A stretch of DNA of 64,000 bases from Bifidobacterium canis (GCF_009727065.1 NZ_WNLP01000001.1:496001-560000), one strand, 5' to 3'; shown: positions 42,815 to 52,651, counted from the first letter of the stretch. Notes: generated from the sequence alone by a model not told the origin. Program-made: numbers and translations.

Positions 42815-43615
42815 TCAGTGCAGCAGCGAGCGGCACATCTCACGGTATTCACTCACGTAACCGCCGCCGAAGAACACACAGTGCCCTGCGATGGGGTAGA
42901 GCTGCCATAGCGTGATGCGTTCCTGCCAGCCAGCCTTCAATGGGTGTACCGACATGTATCCGTCGGTGATTTCGGTCAGGTAGCTCATACCGAACAGGTG
43001 CAGCATCGCGAGATCCTCCTCACGATGCCCGCCATGCGCGGCCGGATCGATGAGCACGGCTTCGGTCTCACCGGAATCGGCTGTCCACATCACATTGCCG
43101 CTCCACAGATCGCCATGCACACGAGCCGGCTTGTCTTCGGCGGCACGCCCGAGAAGCTGAGGCAGGGCGTCGATGACCTCATTGGTCAGATCCATGTCGG
43201 ATTCACGCAGCGAGCCACGTTCTATGCCCATCTGCACCATCGGACGCAGGCGCCCTTCAGCCAAATATGTAGCCGGATCGGTCCACGTACCCGTGTCCAT
43301 CGGCACCGGATCCTGCAAGGGGCCGAAATAGCAGGTGCCATCGTAGTCTTTGGGCGCAGAGCCGAAATACGGGGCGCCTGCATCGTGCATGCGAGCGAGC
43401 GCGGCGCCGAAATCATATGCCGCCTTCGCTGTAGGCATCGCCGGATTCACGCGTTCGATGTCTAGGTAGTCATCACCCCAGTCGAAGACTTTGACCACTC
43501 GCGGACCGCCTTGCGCGTGGGCTTCGCCGAGCCATTCGAGTCCTTTGCCTTCACATTCGAAGAAACCCTTCGGGGCGAATCTGCGTGTTTTTCTGTATGT
43601 GGTTGCGTTGTTCAT
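42815..43615 (-). CDS. Fructosamine/ketosamine-3-kinase family protein
   Basis: 266 residues. The kinase-like fold shows HGDLWSGNVMW (catalytic Asp and Mg-binding Asn) followed by LIDPAAHGGHREEDLAM, with the DxD-like metal Asp, which is characteristic of fructosamine kinases. GGPRVVKVFDWGDDYLDIE is in the N-lobe. These enzymes phosphorylate ketosamines formed by protein glycation so that they fall apart. Single gene convergent with dnaJ. Confidence 0.88.
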   Translation of the reverse strand: MNNATTYRKTRRFAPKGFFECEGKGLEWLGEAHAQGGPRVVKVFDWGDDYLDIERVNPAMPTAKAAYDFGAALARMHDAGAPYFGSAPKDYDGTCYFGPLQDPVPMDTGTWTDPATYLAEGRLRPMVQMGIERGSLRESDMDLTNEVIDALPQLLGRAAEDKPARVHGDLWSGNVMWTADSGETEAVLIDPAAHGGHREEDLAMLHLFGMSYLTEITDGYMSVHPLKAGWQERITLWQLYPIAGHCVFFGGGYVSEYREMCRSLLH

Positions 43616-43668
43616 GGTGCTCCTTTGTGTTCGCCGTTGCCGATCACATTCATCGTATGCGCATCGTG

Positions 43669-46208
43669 TTATTTCACGTTGCGTCGCTCCTTCTCGGCCT
43701 GCGTGTGAGCCAAGGTCTGTGCGAGATATGTGCCGGTCAAACTGTGCTTGTCGCCCGCGATCTGGCGTGGCGTGCCTGTTGCGACGATGCGGCCACCTTC
43801 CTCGCCTCCGCCTGGCCCCATGTCGATCACATAGTCGGCGTTGGCAATCAGGTCGAGGTCGTGTTCGATGACGATCACGCTCGCCTGCGCGTCGATCAGT
43901 TGCTGGAACACGCCGATCAGTGTGCGCACATCGAGCGGGTGCAGGCCGATCGTCGGCTCGTCGAACACGAACAACGCGTTCTTCTGGCTTCTGCCCATCT
44001 GTGAGGCGAGTTTGAGCCGCTGCGCCTCACCGCCGGAGAGCGCAGGGGTGGCCTCGCCCACGGTCAGATACCCCAATCCCAAGTCTGAGAGCGTCTTCAA
44101 ACGGTTGCGTACTGACGGCAGCGAATGCATCGTCTTCATGGCATCGTCGACGCTCATCGCCATAAGCTCGGGCAGCGTGCAGCTTGCATTGCCTTTATGC
44201 GCATGCCAGCGTATGGCGTCCGCCTGTTTGCCGTAACGACTGCCACGGCAGTCGGGGCACACGATCTGCACGTCGGGCAGGAACTGCACGTCGAGCACGA
44301 TCGTGCCGGTGCCATCGCAGGTCGGGCAACGCAGCGAACCGGTGTTGTACGAGAAGTCACCAGCACCGAGTTTGAGTCGTTTGGCGTCATCGGTTTTTGC
44401 GAACAGTTTGCGCAGCACGTCCATCACGCCGCAATAGGTGGCCACCGTGGAGCGTACATTCGCTCCGATGGGCGTCGCGTCGATCATATGCACTGTGTCG
44501 ATGCCGCCAGCTTCGAGATGCTTCACATGCTCCGGCAGCGCCGCACGCTCAATTTCGGCCTGCAATGCGGGCACCAAACTTTCCAGCACCATCGTCGTCT
44601 TGCCGGAGCCCGAAACGCCGGTCACCGCCACCAGTCGCTCCTTCGGGAATCGAACGTCGAGTGCATGCACCGTGTGCAGGGGAGCGGTCTGCAAGGCGAA
44701 CGCCCCATCGTCGAACACGTGCGCCGCCTCAACCTGTGGTCGTACGCGCACTTCGTATTCTCCGGAGAGGAACCGTCCGATCTTCGAATCAGGATCTTGT
44801 TCGAGAACGCTTGCACTGCCTTGTGCCAGCACGCGGCCGCCGTTCGCCCCGGCCTCGGGGCCCATCTCTATCAGCGAATCCGCTTCGCGCAACACTTGGG
44901 TGTCATGGTCGACGAGCACCACGGAGTTGCCTTCGTCCACCAAGTCACGCACCACATGCAGCAGCCCGTCTACATTGGCCGGATGAAGACCAATGGATGG
45001 CTCATCGAGCACATACAGCACCCCGGTGGTCATGTCGCGCACAGCGCGCGCCAGTTGCACGCGTTGACGTTCTCCTGTAGACAGCGTTGAGCCGCGACGG
45101 TCGATCGCCAAGTATCCAAGCCCGAGTTCAAGCAATCGCCGTGACGTCAACGCAAACTGTTCGCACAATGCTTTCGCCATCGTTTGCATATCCTGCGGCA
45201 TCGTCTGCGGCAGATGCTGCACCCACGGCTGCAATGCGCTGAGCGTCATCTCGCAGATCTGCGGCAGCGTTTTGCCGTTCAGCACCGAAGCTCGCGCCCG
45301 CGCATTGAGTCTCGTGCCGTGGCAGTCCGGGCATGGCCCTTCGGTGAGGAATCGTTCCACTCGTTTCATGCCGCGTTCGTCTTTGACTTTTCGAGTGCGT
45401 TCTCGACGGTGGCGTTGGCGTTGTAGAACGTGAAGTTCAGCTCGGTGACCTGGCTGCGTTTCTCCGACGTGTAGAGAATATGCTTCTTCTCGGCCGGCCC
45501 GTGCAACACGATGTTCTTCTCATGCTCAGTCAGCTGGTTGAATGGCACATCGGTGCGCACGCCCATCGCACGGCACACGTCTTTCATGATCGACCACATC
45601 AGCGTGTTCCATGGGGCAACGGCACCCTCGTCGATCGTCAACGACGGATCGGGCACCAGTGATGCTTGATTCACCGTGCGCACCACGCCGGTTCCGTCAC
45701 ATGAGGGGCATGCGCCCGTCGAGTTGAACGAGAAGTCCTGCGCGGCCGGTGGTATGAACGTTGCGCCGCAAACCGGGCAGGTGAGTTCCTTGTCGAGTGC
45801 CACGTTCGTGCTGGGCGGCACCAAATGACCATTCGGGCAGGCATGGCTCGCCAATCTGCTCATCATCAGCCTCAACACGTTGAGCAGCTCGCTCATCGTG
45901 CCGAATGTGCTGCGCACGCCGGGAACGGCGGGTCGCTGGTGCAATGCCAGCGCAGCCGGAATATGCTCGATGCTGTCGACGTCCGCTTCACTGGCCTGTG
46001 TGAGCCTGCGGCGCGTATATGCCGACAACGCCTCCAAATACCGGCGCGACCCTTCGGCATACAGCACTCCCAACGCCAACGACGATTTACCCGACCCCGA
46101 GAGTCCGCACACGCCCACCAGCGCATGCAGCGGCACATCGACATCGACGTTCTTGAGATTATGCACTCTCGCGCCACGGATCTGTATGCACTTCGGCAAC
46201 TGCGCCAT
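43669..46208 (-). pseudogene. UvrA-like ABC ATPase (UvrA paralogue), frameshifted
   Basis: The first frame (280 residues, from MAQLPKCIQIRGARVHNLKN) has Walker [10 protein letters not shown] and zinc Cys pairs CPNGH/CPVCG; it drifts to ALEKSKTNAA and stops. The second frame (566 residues from MKRVERFLTEGPC) holds [18 protein letters not shown], Walker [34 protein letters not shown] and VFDEPTIGLH. Adding one base to the T4 run 45388-45391 gives ALEKVKDERGMKRVE and a single protein of about 846 residues, typical of class II UvrA paralogues linked to drug tolerance. In the paralogue the first signature has Thr (LSTGE). The gene may well be intact in the organism. Confidence 0.85.
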
Positions 46209-46365
46209 CGTGTGCCTCCATCACGTCCGGAAATGTTCTCTATCAATGTTCTACCAGCATCACCCCATCGTGAAAAAGCCTTGACGCGCTTCCGCGGGGA
46301 AGCCACCCGCTACAGTGAGAGACGCGACAAGCAATTCACAAGCAAACCACATGTAAAGAGGGTTC

Positions 46366-47253
46366 ATGAATTTCTTCCAAGCCATATTCCTTGGATTGGT
46401 GCAAGCGCTTACCGAATATCTGCCGGTTTCGTCGAGCGCCCACATACGCATCGTCGGTGACCTCATGCTGGGAGGGGATCCCGGCGCCGCGTTCACCGCC
46501 ATCATCCAGATCGGCACCGAGCTCGCCGTGCTACTGTATTTCCGCCATGACATCTGGAACATTCTCAAGTCGTGGTGCCTGTGCCTTGCCGGCAAGGAAG
46601 GCAAGGACCGCGCTTCGCGATTCGGCGCCCACAACAAAGACGCTCGTCTCGGCTGGTACATCATCATCGCCACCATCCCGATCCTGATCGCAGGCGTGCT
46701 GTTCCAGAGCGTCATCGAAACCACATTGCGCAACCTGTGGATCACGGTTGCCATGCTGTTCATCTTCGGCATCATCCTGTGGATCGTCGACGACAAATCG
46801 CGTCAAGTCAAGACGTTGGACGACATCAACACCAAAGACGCCATCTGGTTCGGCATCGGCCAGATGCTCGCGTTGATTCCGGGCGTCTCGCGCTCCGGCG
46901 GCACCATCACCTTCGGCCGTGCCATGGGCTACCGCCGCGACGCCGCCGTGCGTGCCGCATTCCTGATGGCCATTCCCGCCGTGTTCGGCGCCGGCATTCT
47001 TGAAGCCGTCAAAGCCATCAAAGACGTCAACGCCGATGCGATGTTCCCTGGTTGGGGAGCGACGATCGCGGCCACGGTGGTTGCCTTCGTCGTCGGCTAC
47101 ATCGTGATCATCGGTTTCCTCAAGTTCGTATCGACTTACTCCTACAAGGCTTTCGCGATCTACCGCATCGCCCTTGCCGTCATTGTGGCGATTCTGTTGC
47201 TGTGCGGCGTGCTGTCGCCAATGGAGGGCATTCCGGTCGCCGGCAACGCCTGA
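46366..47253 (+). CDS. uppP: Undecaprenyl-diphosphatase UppP (BacA)
   Basis: 295 residues from ATG 46366 (AGAGGG before it). About eight membrane helices. Family motifs GLVQALTEYLPVSSSAHIRI (Glu and Ser of the active site) near the N-terminus and LIPGVSRSGGTI further on. It removes a phosphate from undecaprenyl pyrophosphate to recycle the lipid carrier for peptidoglycan, and high levels give bacitracin tolerance. The A5 run just upstream at 46272 is noncoding. Ends at a hairpin shared with the convergent PAC2 gene. Confidence 0.95.
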   Translation: MNFFQAIFLGLVQALTEYLPVSSSAHIRIVGDLMLGGDPGAAFTAIIQIGTELAVLLYFRHDIWNILKSWCLCLAGKEGKDRASRFGAHNKDARLGWYIIIATIPILIAGVLFQSVIETTLRNLWITVAMLFIFGIILWIVDDKSRQVKTLDDINTKDAIWFGIGQMLALIPGVSRSGGTITFGRAMGYRRDAAVRAAFLMAIPAVFGAGILEAVKAIKDVNADAMFPGWGATIAATVVAFVVGYIVIIGFLKFVSTYSYKAFAIYRIALAVIVAILLLCGVLSPMEGIPVAGNA

Positions 47254-47272
47254 TGGTCTGACCTAGCTTCGC

Positions 47273-47322
47273 ATCAATGCAGTTGCCCTTCCCGTAGTAG
47301 GGAAGGGGCCAACTGCATTGAT
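47273..47322. terminator. Hairpin between uppP and the PAC2 gene
   Basis: Arms beginning ATCAATGCAGTTG at 47273 and ending at 47322 pair with a 2-base bulge over a 6-base loop. It lies between convergent genes and can end both transcripts; there is no T-run. Confidence 0.7.
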
Positions 47323-47362
47323 GGAGCTTTCTCGTTTCGCCGCGCTCCTTGTTCCGGTCGTT

Positions 47363-48195
47363 CTAATCCTGATCTCTCAGGAACGCTTCCGCCTCCTGCA
47401 CCAGTTGTTCGGCCATAGGAGCGCCGGAAGACGACAGTTCCTTGGCTTGCTCATGCATGTCATGCTCATGCTCCAGCTGAACGAGGAAGCGCCCGAGATC
47501 GGCGTTATTGCGCACGATGATGTCGCAACGAGAACGCCACTGTTCGGCCTTGTTCTCAAGAGTGCCGGTCGGAGGGTTCACGCCAAGCGTCTCACCGAGC
47601 TTTTCCAGCAGTGTCAACGTCGCCTGCGGACATGGGTCGTTCGAACCGAGGTATTGCGGCACCGACACCCATAGTGATGTCGTGTCGAATCCCTGTTCGA
47701 CGGCCATCGCATCGAGTGCGTGCGTGATGCCGATGGGTCCGTTGTATGCGGAATCCGGATCCTGTGCCACACCGCTGTTGGAGATGTCGACGGGAAGCGA
47801 ACGGGTGTGCGGGCATTCGGCGAGCATCGAACCGAGCGTGATGATGCGTTCGACGTCATATTGCTCCGCGAAACGAAGGCTCTCCTTGCAGTATTCAAGC
47901 CACAGATAGTTCGGTTCAGGGCCGAGTTGTGCGAGAATATGCAGGTTCTCGTTCACCTCGATATCGTAGAACGCCGTCTGTGGCCACAGAATGCATCGCG
48001 ACCCCTGCACGGTGCACTGCATCGGTCGTGCAGTCTGATAATCGTAAAACCGTCTTTGTTGATATGACCAACCTCAAGGGACCTGCACCTCGACACAAGA
48101 TGCCGGATCACGTTGGTCGCGCTCTGGCATGCATCGTTCCAACCGTCAAACGCCGCAACCATGACGTATCTGGTTCTGATTCCTTGTTCATTCAT
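47363..48195 (-). pseudogene. PAC2-family protein (proteasome-assembly chaperone fold), frameshifted
   Basis: The first frame starts at ATG 48195 (MNEQGIRTRYVMVAAFDGWN) and runs to HINKDGF, then shifts into TIIRLHDRC. The second frame gives YDYQTARPMQCTVQGSR and carries on through RCILWPQTAFYDIEV, ITLGSMLAECPHTR and GITHALDAMAVEQGF to a C-terminus ending AEAFLRDQD. One base missing at the A4 run 48046-48049 explains it. Actinobacterial PAC2 proteins are conserved and of unclear function; they are found in proteasome-bearing and proteasome-less lineages alike. About 277 residues in total. Confidence 0.82.
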
Positions 48196-48458
48196 GTTTA
48201 CAACTGTAACCCTTGAAAAGCGTGCATTCTGTGAAGGTAATCCCTGAGTGAAGAGTGTGAATATTCGTTCACAAAACTACCCGCCGCCAGCGTCAATTCC
48301 ACGGTTTCCAATATCAATGACAGCAATCACAAATAAATGGAAATACTCGAAAGCAGTCGAGAGAAAGACACATCGGCGACACGCCGAAGTTGCGAACTTC
48401 AACAATCACGCTATAGTAGATACTCGTGCTCAGGCAGAGGAAATCTGCGAGAACACAT

Positions 48459-48531
48459 GCGGACATAGCTTAGTTGGTAAAGCGCGACCTTGCCAAGGTC
48501 GAGACCGCGGGTCCGAGTCCCGTTGTCCGCT
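48459..48531 (+). tRNA. tRNA-Gly (GCC)
   Basis: Acceptor GCGGACA pairs with TGTCCGC, discriminator T; anticodon loop CTTGCCA-type with GCC at 34-36; T-loop region GGGTCCGAGTCCC. First of four host tRNA genes. Confidence 0.93.
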
Positions 48532-48561
48532 CTAAGGTCCGACGAGCGTAACAGACCTTAC

Positions 48562-48632
48562 GGTGGGTTAGCCAAGCGGTTAGGCAGCGGCCTGCAAAGC
48601 CGTATAGACGAGTTCGACTCTCGTACCCACCT
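48562..48632 (+). tRNA. tRNA-Cys (GCA)
   Basis: Acceptor GGTGGGT pairs with ACCCACC, discriminator T; anticodon loop CTGCAAA with GCA; GTTCGACTC T-arm. Confidence 0.93.
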
Positions 48633-48665
48633 CGCATGAATGGTAGCATTCACGCAAAGCTAACC

Positions 48666-48737
48666 GGGCGGTTGGCGCAGAGGTAGCGCACTTCCCTGAC
48701 ACGGAAGGGGTCACAAGTTCGAATCTTGTATCGCCCA
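48666..48737 (+). tRNA. tRNA-Val (GAC)
   Basis: Acceptor GGGCGGT pairs with ATCGCCC, discriminator A. Anticodon stem CTTCC/GGAAG with loop CTGACAC, giving GAC. Confidence 0.93.
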
Positions 48738-48768
48738 CGAGCCGAGCAATCGGCATATAATTGAACAC

Positions 48769-48841
48769 GGGTGATTGGCGCAGCGGCTAGCGCACTTCCT
48801 TCACACGGAAGGGGTCGTAGGTTCGATTCCTACATCACCCA
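48769..48841 (+). tRNA. tRNA-Val (CAC), integration site of the mobile element
   Basis: Acceptor GGGTGAT pairs with ATCACCC, discriminator A at 48841. Anticodon stem CTTCC/GGAAG with loop TTCACAC, giving CAC. The next gene is an integrase in a region of different character, so the 3' end of this tRNA is the likely left attachment site. I found no second copy of its 3' end before 64000. Confidence 0.92.
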
Positions 48842-48846
48842 CATCC

Positions 48847-48878
48847 AAACCCCACGGACCAGCGGTTCGTGGGGTTTT
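48847..48878 (+). terminator. Terminator of the tRNA cluster
   Basis: AAACCCCACG pairs with CGTGGGGTTT over an 11-base loop, followed by TTTTG, directly after the last tRNA-Val. Confidence 0.88.
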
Positions 48879-48959
48879 GTTTCGGCGTGTCCGTTGGGAT
48901 TCCCCGGCGTGTCGGGCGTGTCGCAACAAGGGCGTCCATGGTGTGTGCGTTCCGGTTGC

Positions 48960-49011
48960 CTGTCACGTTTCGGAAACGTGACAGGGGTGTTTAGACACCT
49001 GTTTAGACACC
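48960..49011. promoter_or_regulatory. Inverted repeat and tandem 11-mers before the integrase gene
   Basis: CTGTCACGTTTC (48960-48971) and GAAACGTGACAG (48973-48984) form a perfect palindrome around one base. Immediately after come two copies of GTTTAGACACC at 48989-48999 and 49001-49011, spaced 12 bases start to start. This is the right place for integrase/excisionase arm sites or for a repressor operator. Confidence 0.6.
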
Positions 49012-49061
49012 AGCCTCATGCAAACCACAAGTAACAATCCTTTGTCGCATTAGGTTAGAAC

Positions 49062-50390
49062 ATGAGAACACACCGGTTCGGTAGCATCACCGAAAAGAAG
49101 AACAAGCAAGGCAAAACGGTCGGGTGGATGGCGGCGTACGCGCATCCCAAACAACCCAAGGGCAAGGTCAGGCGTCAGTTTCCCACGGCCGCGTTGGCGC
49201 GTGAGTGGTTGGAGGGGGAGGAGCTGCTGGTGCGCGCGTACAAGCGTGGCACGGCGGACTGGACGCACCCCAGGGAACGGGACGCGCGTGAGCATACGCG
49301 GGGCGTGTTGTTCATGGATTGGGCGGACGAGTGGATGGACAAGTGGGGCCGGTTCAAACCCAAGAGCGCGCGTGAACCGTTGGCGCCCGCCACACTGCGA
49401 CGCAAACGCCTGCTGTTGCACCGGGTCAAACAGGTGTTCGGCATGCGCGCCCTGGAGGAGATCAGTGTGGCGGACGTGAACCGATGGCTGGACACCTGTC
49501 CGTTGGATGCGACGCCCAAACGGGAGGCGTACATCATGCTGCGCGCGATCATGCGGTGCGCGGTGCAACCGCCGGACGGGCGGCCAGCGTTGTTGGACCG
49601 GTCGCCGTGCATGGCTCCGATCCCACGGCGCGTGTTGTCGGACAAGTCGTTGATGGTGGAGGTCAGTGCGGCCGATGCGGCGCGTATCAAATCGTTCATG
49701 CCCGCATACACGGCCGTGAGCGTGAACGTGCTGCTCGCGTTCGGTTTGCGTATCGGTGAGTTGTGCGCGTTGCGTGTGGACGATTTCGATTTCGACCGCA
49801 TGGTCGTGCATATCCGCCACAGCATCCGGCGAGGCCCGGATGATACGGGCGAGTTGCGTCTGGCCGAGTTGAAGACGGTGGGCAGCATGGACGCGTTGCC
49901 GATCCCGCCCCAGTTGGTGCCGGTGTTGCGGGAGCATATCGACCGGTTCACGGACGCGCCGCGGCCGGGGGCGATGTTGTTGCGGCCGGCCAAATCGCGG
50001 GTGATGAGCGACCGGACGTTGCGTACGCAGTTGGAGAAGGCCGCGGTGAAAGCGGGCCGGCCTGATGTGACGCCGCATGCGTTCCGGGCGACGGCGATCA
50101 GCCGGATCATCCATGAGGGCGGCGAGATCAAGGATGCGCAGTTGTTCGCGCGGCACACCGACCCGTTGGTCACGGTTAGGTTCTATGAGCGTACCCGTGG
50201 TGAGCAGACCCGGCGTGAGTTGAGCGAGTTGGCGTACGGGAGCATGTTCACCGCACCCAGGTCCCGGTTGGAACTGGAGCATGAGTATGAGCGGGCGCAA
50301 CATGAGTTGGCGCGGTGGGCGGACCGGTGCCGCAGCCTGCACACACTGCTCGAACAAGACACGCCTGGTGGCGTTTCAGCCAACGGTTGA
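49062..50390 (+). CDS. int: Tyrosine recombinase/integrase of the mobile element
   Basis: 442 residues from ATG 49062. The N-terminus (FGSITEKKNKQGKTVGW, then KVRRQFPTAALAREWLEGEE) is an arm-binding-like domain, followed by a SAM-like core-binding domain (APATLRRKRLLLHRVKQVFG). The catalytic domain carries the first Arg in GLRIGELCALR, HAFRATA (H-x-x-R), His in ARHTDP, and the nucleophile Tyr in TVRFYER. It would integrate the element at the adjacent tRNA-Val. Leu codons are mostly TTG and many Arg codons CGG, unlike the host genes to the left. It has no clear Shine-Dalgarno; GTCGCAT lies 11 bases before the start. Confidence 0.92.
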   Translation: MRTHRFGSITEKKNKQGKTVGWMAAYAHPKQPKGKVRRQFPTAALAREWLEGEELLVRAYKRGTADWTHPRERDAREHTRGVLFMDWADEWMDKWGRFKPKSAREPLAPATLRRKRLLLHRVKQVFGMRALEEISVADVNRWLDTCPLDATPKREAYIMLRAIMRCAVQPPDGRPALLDRSPCMAPIPRRVLSDKSLMVEVSAADAARIKSFMPAYTAVSVNVLLAFGLRIGELCALRVDDFDFDRMVVHIRHSIRRGPDDTGELRLAELKTVGSMDALPIPPQLVPVLREHIDRFTDAPRPGAMLLRPAKSRVMSDRTLRTQLEKAAVKAGRPDVTPHAFRATAISRIIHEGGEIKDAQLFARHTDPLVTVRFYERTRGEQTRRELSELAYGSMFTAPRSRLELEHEYERAQHELARWADRCRSLHTLLEQDTPGGVSANG

Positions 50391-50442
50391 CGATAAGGGT
50401 GGGGTCGTTCTGATCGGCGGCCCCACCCTTTGTCGTGGTGGT

Positions 50443-50562
50443 TCACCAGTTGTCGGCGGCGCAGTCGGGGCACAGTTCGCCCAGCAGGCAGCTTGCGCAC
50501 ACGGCGCAATGGCAGTCCATGCAGTCCATGCCATGGGTGGGGTTGCCGCAATACTCACACAT
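50443..50562 (-). CDS. Small cysteine-rich (zinc-ribbon-like) protein
   Basis: 39 residues from ATG 50562, preceded by AAGGAG about ten bases away. Nine Cys in CxxC pairs (CEYCGNPTHG, CMDCHCAVCASC, CPDC) suggest two small zinc-binding knuckles. It is too short for a larger domain. It lies 46 bases downstream of the next minus-strand gene and may share its transcript, though a GGACGCATC motif lies 37 bases before its start. Function unknown. Confidence 0.65.
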   Translation of the reverse strand: MCEYCGNPTHGMDCMDCHCAVCASCLLGELCPDCAADNW

Positions 50563-50608
50563 GTTCTCATGCTCCTTGTCGTGCAATGGTTGTTGACGGG
50601 ATGCGTCC

Positions 50609-51520
50609 TCACCAATCCATGGTGGTGTGGGCGAGCAGGCGGGCCTGGGTTTGCACCTGCGGGTCGGGGTGTTCGGTGAGGTCACGGGCGGCGCGTGTGG
50701 CCAACCGGGGGTCGCCGGCGCACATGGCCAGTATCATCAGTGCGGTCGGCTGGTCCACTGTGTGTCGTGCGCTGGTGGGGTCCATCACCTCGCCCATGTC
50801 GAGCATGTGTTGGAACGCGCCCACGGTATTGGTGTGTTCCAGGGAGCGGGCGAACCCGTCCGGGTCGAGGACGGCGAGCTGATCGTACAGGTTCAAGGCC
50901 ACATCATGCTGTTGCAATCGGGTCAACCCATGCGTGTCCAGTTCCCCGTGGGCGATCATGTCACGGCACGCGCGGCCACGCACGGTCGCATACGGGTTGG
51001 TGTGCGCCATATGGGCGACGTCGCACCGATGGCCACGCATGATCGCCTGTTCCATCATGCGCATCATGTCCTGCACCTGCGGATCGGTGAATCGGTGGGA
51101 GCACACGTCCATGGCGGGCGGCTGTGGTGTGTCGGGCAATGGGGTGATGGGTGGCAGCTGGTGTTCGGTGACCATCTGCCGGTAGGTGCGGGCGCAACCC
51201 AGGGTGTGGAGTTGGGTGTGCAGTTCGTGGGGTGTGTCGCCGTAGTGGTGGGCCAGATGGCGGGTGAGGTCATGGCGTTGCCCATCGGCCAACATGGTGG
51301 GGGACACGGCCCCGCGGGTGATGCGTTCATGCCATGCACGGCCGCGGGTCAGGCTGTCGGGGTGGTATAGGGCGGTGCGTTCCAATGTCCGGTCGTCCAC
51401 TTGGGGGCCGTTGCCGGTGTGCTGGTCCAGGTGGGGCAGGCCGGTGGGGTCGGTGGGGTGTGTGGTGTATTGGCCGCCCGTACCATTGGGTGCGCCTTTG
51501 GGTTTGCGTGGCTGCATCAT
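50609..51520 (-). CDS. Element protein with N-terminal QPRKPKGAPN tag
   Basis: 303 residues from ATG 51520 (AAGGA and GGCGG upstream). The N-terminus MMQPRKPKGAPNGTGGQY is almost the same as that of the divergently transcribed pentapeptide protein. The rest is rich in His, Asp, Met and Gln, mostly helical (for example FTDPQVQDMMRMMEQAIMRG, TRLQQHDVALNLYDQLAVLD), with two weak repeats of a LxxHT..DP..QxxAR type towards the end (LATRAARDLTEHPDPQVQTQ) that recall armadillo/HEAT-like helices. No known domain recognised. Confidence 0.7.
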   Translation of the reverse strand: MMQPRKPKGAPNGTGGQYTTHPTDPTGLPHLDQHTGNGPQVDDRTLERTALYHPDSLTRGRAWHERITRGAVSPTMLADGQRHDLTRHLAHHYGDTPHELHTQLHTLGCARTYRQMVTEHQLPPITPLPDTPQPPAMDVCSHRFTDPQVQDMMRMMEQAIMRGHRCDVAHMAHTNPYATVRGRACRDMIAHGELDTHGLTRLQQHDVALNLYDQLAVLDPDGFARSLEHTNTVGAFQHMLDMGEVMDPTSARHTVDQPTALMILAMCAGDPRLATRAARDLTEHPDPQVQTQARLLAHTTMDW

Positions 51521-51637
51521 CGCCGCCTTCCTTGCCATGCCAGGGTGGTGCCGGCCTTCTATGCCCTTGTGGCGACGGTTTGTCGCATAGCAGGGGGATG
51601 GCAAACAAGAGTTCCGATCATGCGAAGGACGGGTGTG

Positions 51638-52651
51638 ATGACACAGCCACGCAAACCCAAGGGCGCGCCGAACAGTGCGGGCGGCCAATACGACACATAC
51701 GCGCACAACAACCGGGAGTCTCTGCCCGCATTGGACCGTGAGCTCGCGTGGGAACGGGAACGCGGGGAGGGTGGCCGTGTCGAACAATCGCAACAACCAG
51801 CCCCGCCCATTGGTGGGAGCGATGTGGGGTATGGGCGGGTGGACCCGTACCTGCCGTCACCGGTGCGCGCCGATCTGGTGGAAGGGTCTCGTATCAACGG
51901 CGATCTGGGGGCGATCCCATTGCAGTTCCGTGACCTGACATGGAGCGAATGGGATCGGGTGCGGATGGGGGGCGCGAACCTCAACGGCGCGAACCTCACG
52001 GAAGCCCGGTTCGACCGGGTGGATGCGCATGATGCGAACTTGGTGCGTGCCGATCTGACCGGCGCCGTCATCCGGAACAGCAGCCTGCGTGGCGTGCGGG
52101 CGGCGGGCGTGGATCTGCCCCATGCGCAGGTCACGGACACGGATATGCGCGGCGCCGACTTGCGTAACGCGGATGTTGATCATGCGGCACTGCGCAATGT
52201 GGACTTGTCTGGCGCCCGGGTGGAGGGTGTGGCGTTCCACCGGGTGGACACGTTGTCGAATGTGGATCTGACCGGTACCGGGTTGACCGGTGCCAGCGGC
52301 ACGTTCGATGGGCTTGGTCAGATGAGCGTGGTGTTGGGGGACCGTGAGCAAGGGGTGTGCCGCTATGAGCGGACGGTCGATGGCACCCATGCCGGGTTCT
52401 ATCCGCCCACCCCCGTGGGTGAACCGTTGCGGCACCCGGACATGCAGGCGTCCACCCAACGGGGTGTGTCCCCGGTGTGGGAGTCCCGCCAGGACATGGA
52501 GATGGCGGTGCACGCATGGGGGTTGGGGCCGGATGCGGTGCGCGTGTTGGACGCGCACGCCGATTACGAGCATGGGGTGTGGCGGGATACGGACATCGCG
52601 TTGTGCGCGGCCACGGTGGACACGATCGGCGGCAAGCCCGTCACACAGTGA
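51638..52651 (+). CDS. Pentapeptide-repeat protein with N-terminal QPRKPKGAPN tag
   Basis: 337 residues from ATG 51638 (AAGGAC upstream). The N-terminus MTQPRKPKGAPNSAGGQYDT matches the divergent neighbour. Residues about 110-215 are A(D/N)LxX pentapeptide repeats (GANLNGANLTEARF, DADLVRADLTGAVI-type, GADLRNADVDHAALRN), which build a right-handed quadrilateral helix. Some such proteins mimic DNA and bind gyrase or nucleases. The C-terminal 110 residues have no recognised domain. Divergent from the previous gene with 117 bases between starts. Confidence 0.82.
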   Translation: MTQPRKPKGAPNSAGGQYDTYAHNNRESLPALDRELAWERERGEGGRVEQSQQPAPPIGGSDVGYGRVDPYLPSPVRADLVEGSRINGDLGAIPLQFRDLTWSEWDRVRMGGANLNGANLTEARFDRVDAHDANLVRADLTGAVIRNSSLRGVRAAGVDLPHAQVTDTDMRGADLRNADVDHAALRNVDLSGARVEGVAFHRVDTLSNVDLTGTGLTGASGTFDGLGQMSVVLGDREQGVCRYERTVDGTHAGFYPPTPVGEPLRHPDMQASTQRGVSPVWESRQDMEMAVHAWGLGPDAVRVLDAHADYEHGVWRDTDIALCAATVDTIGGKPVTQ

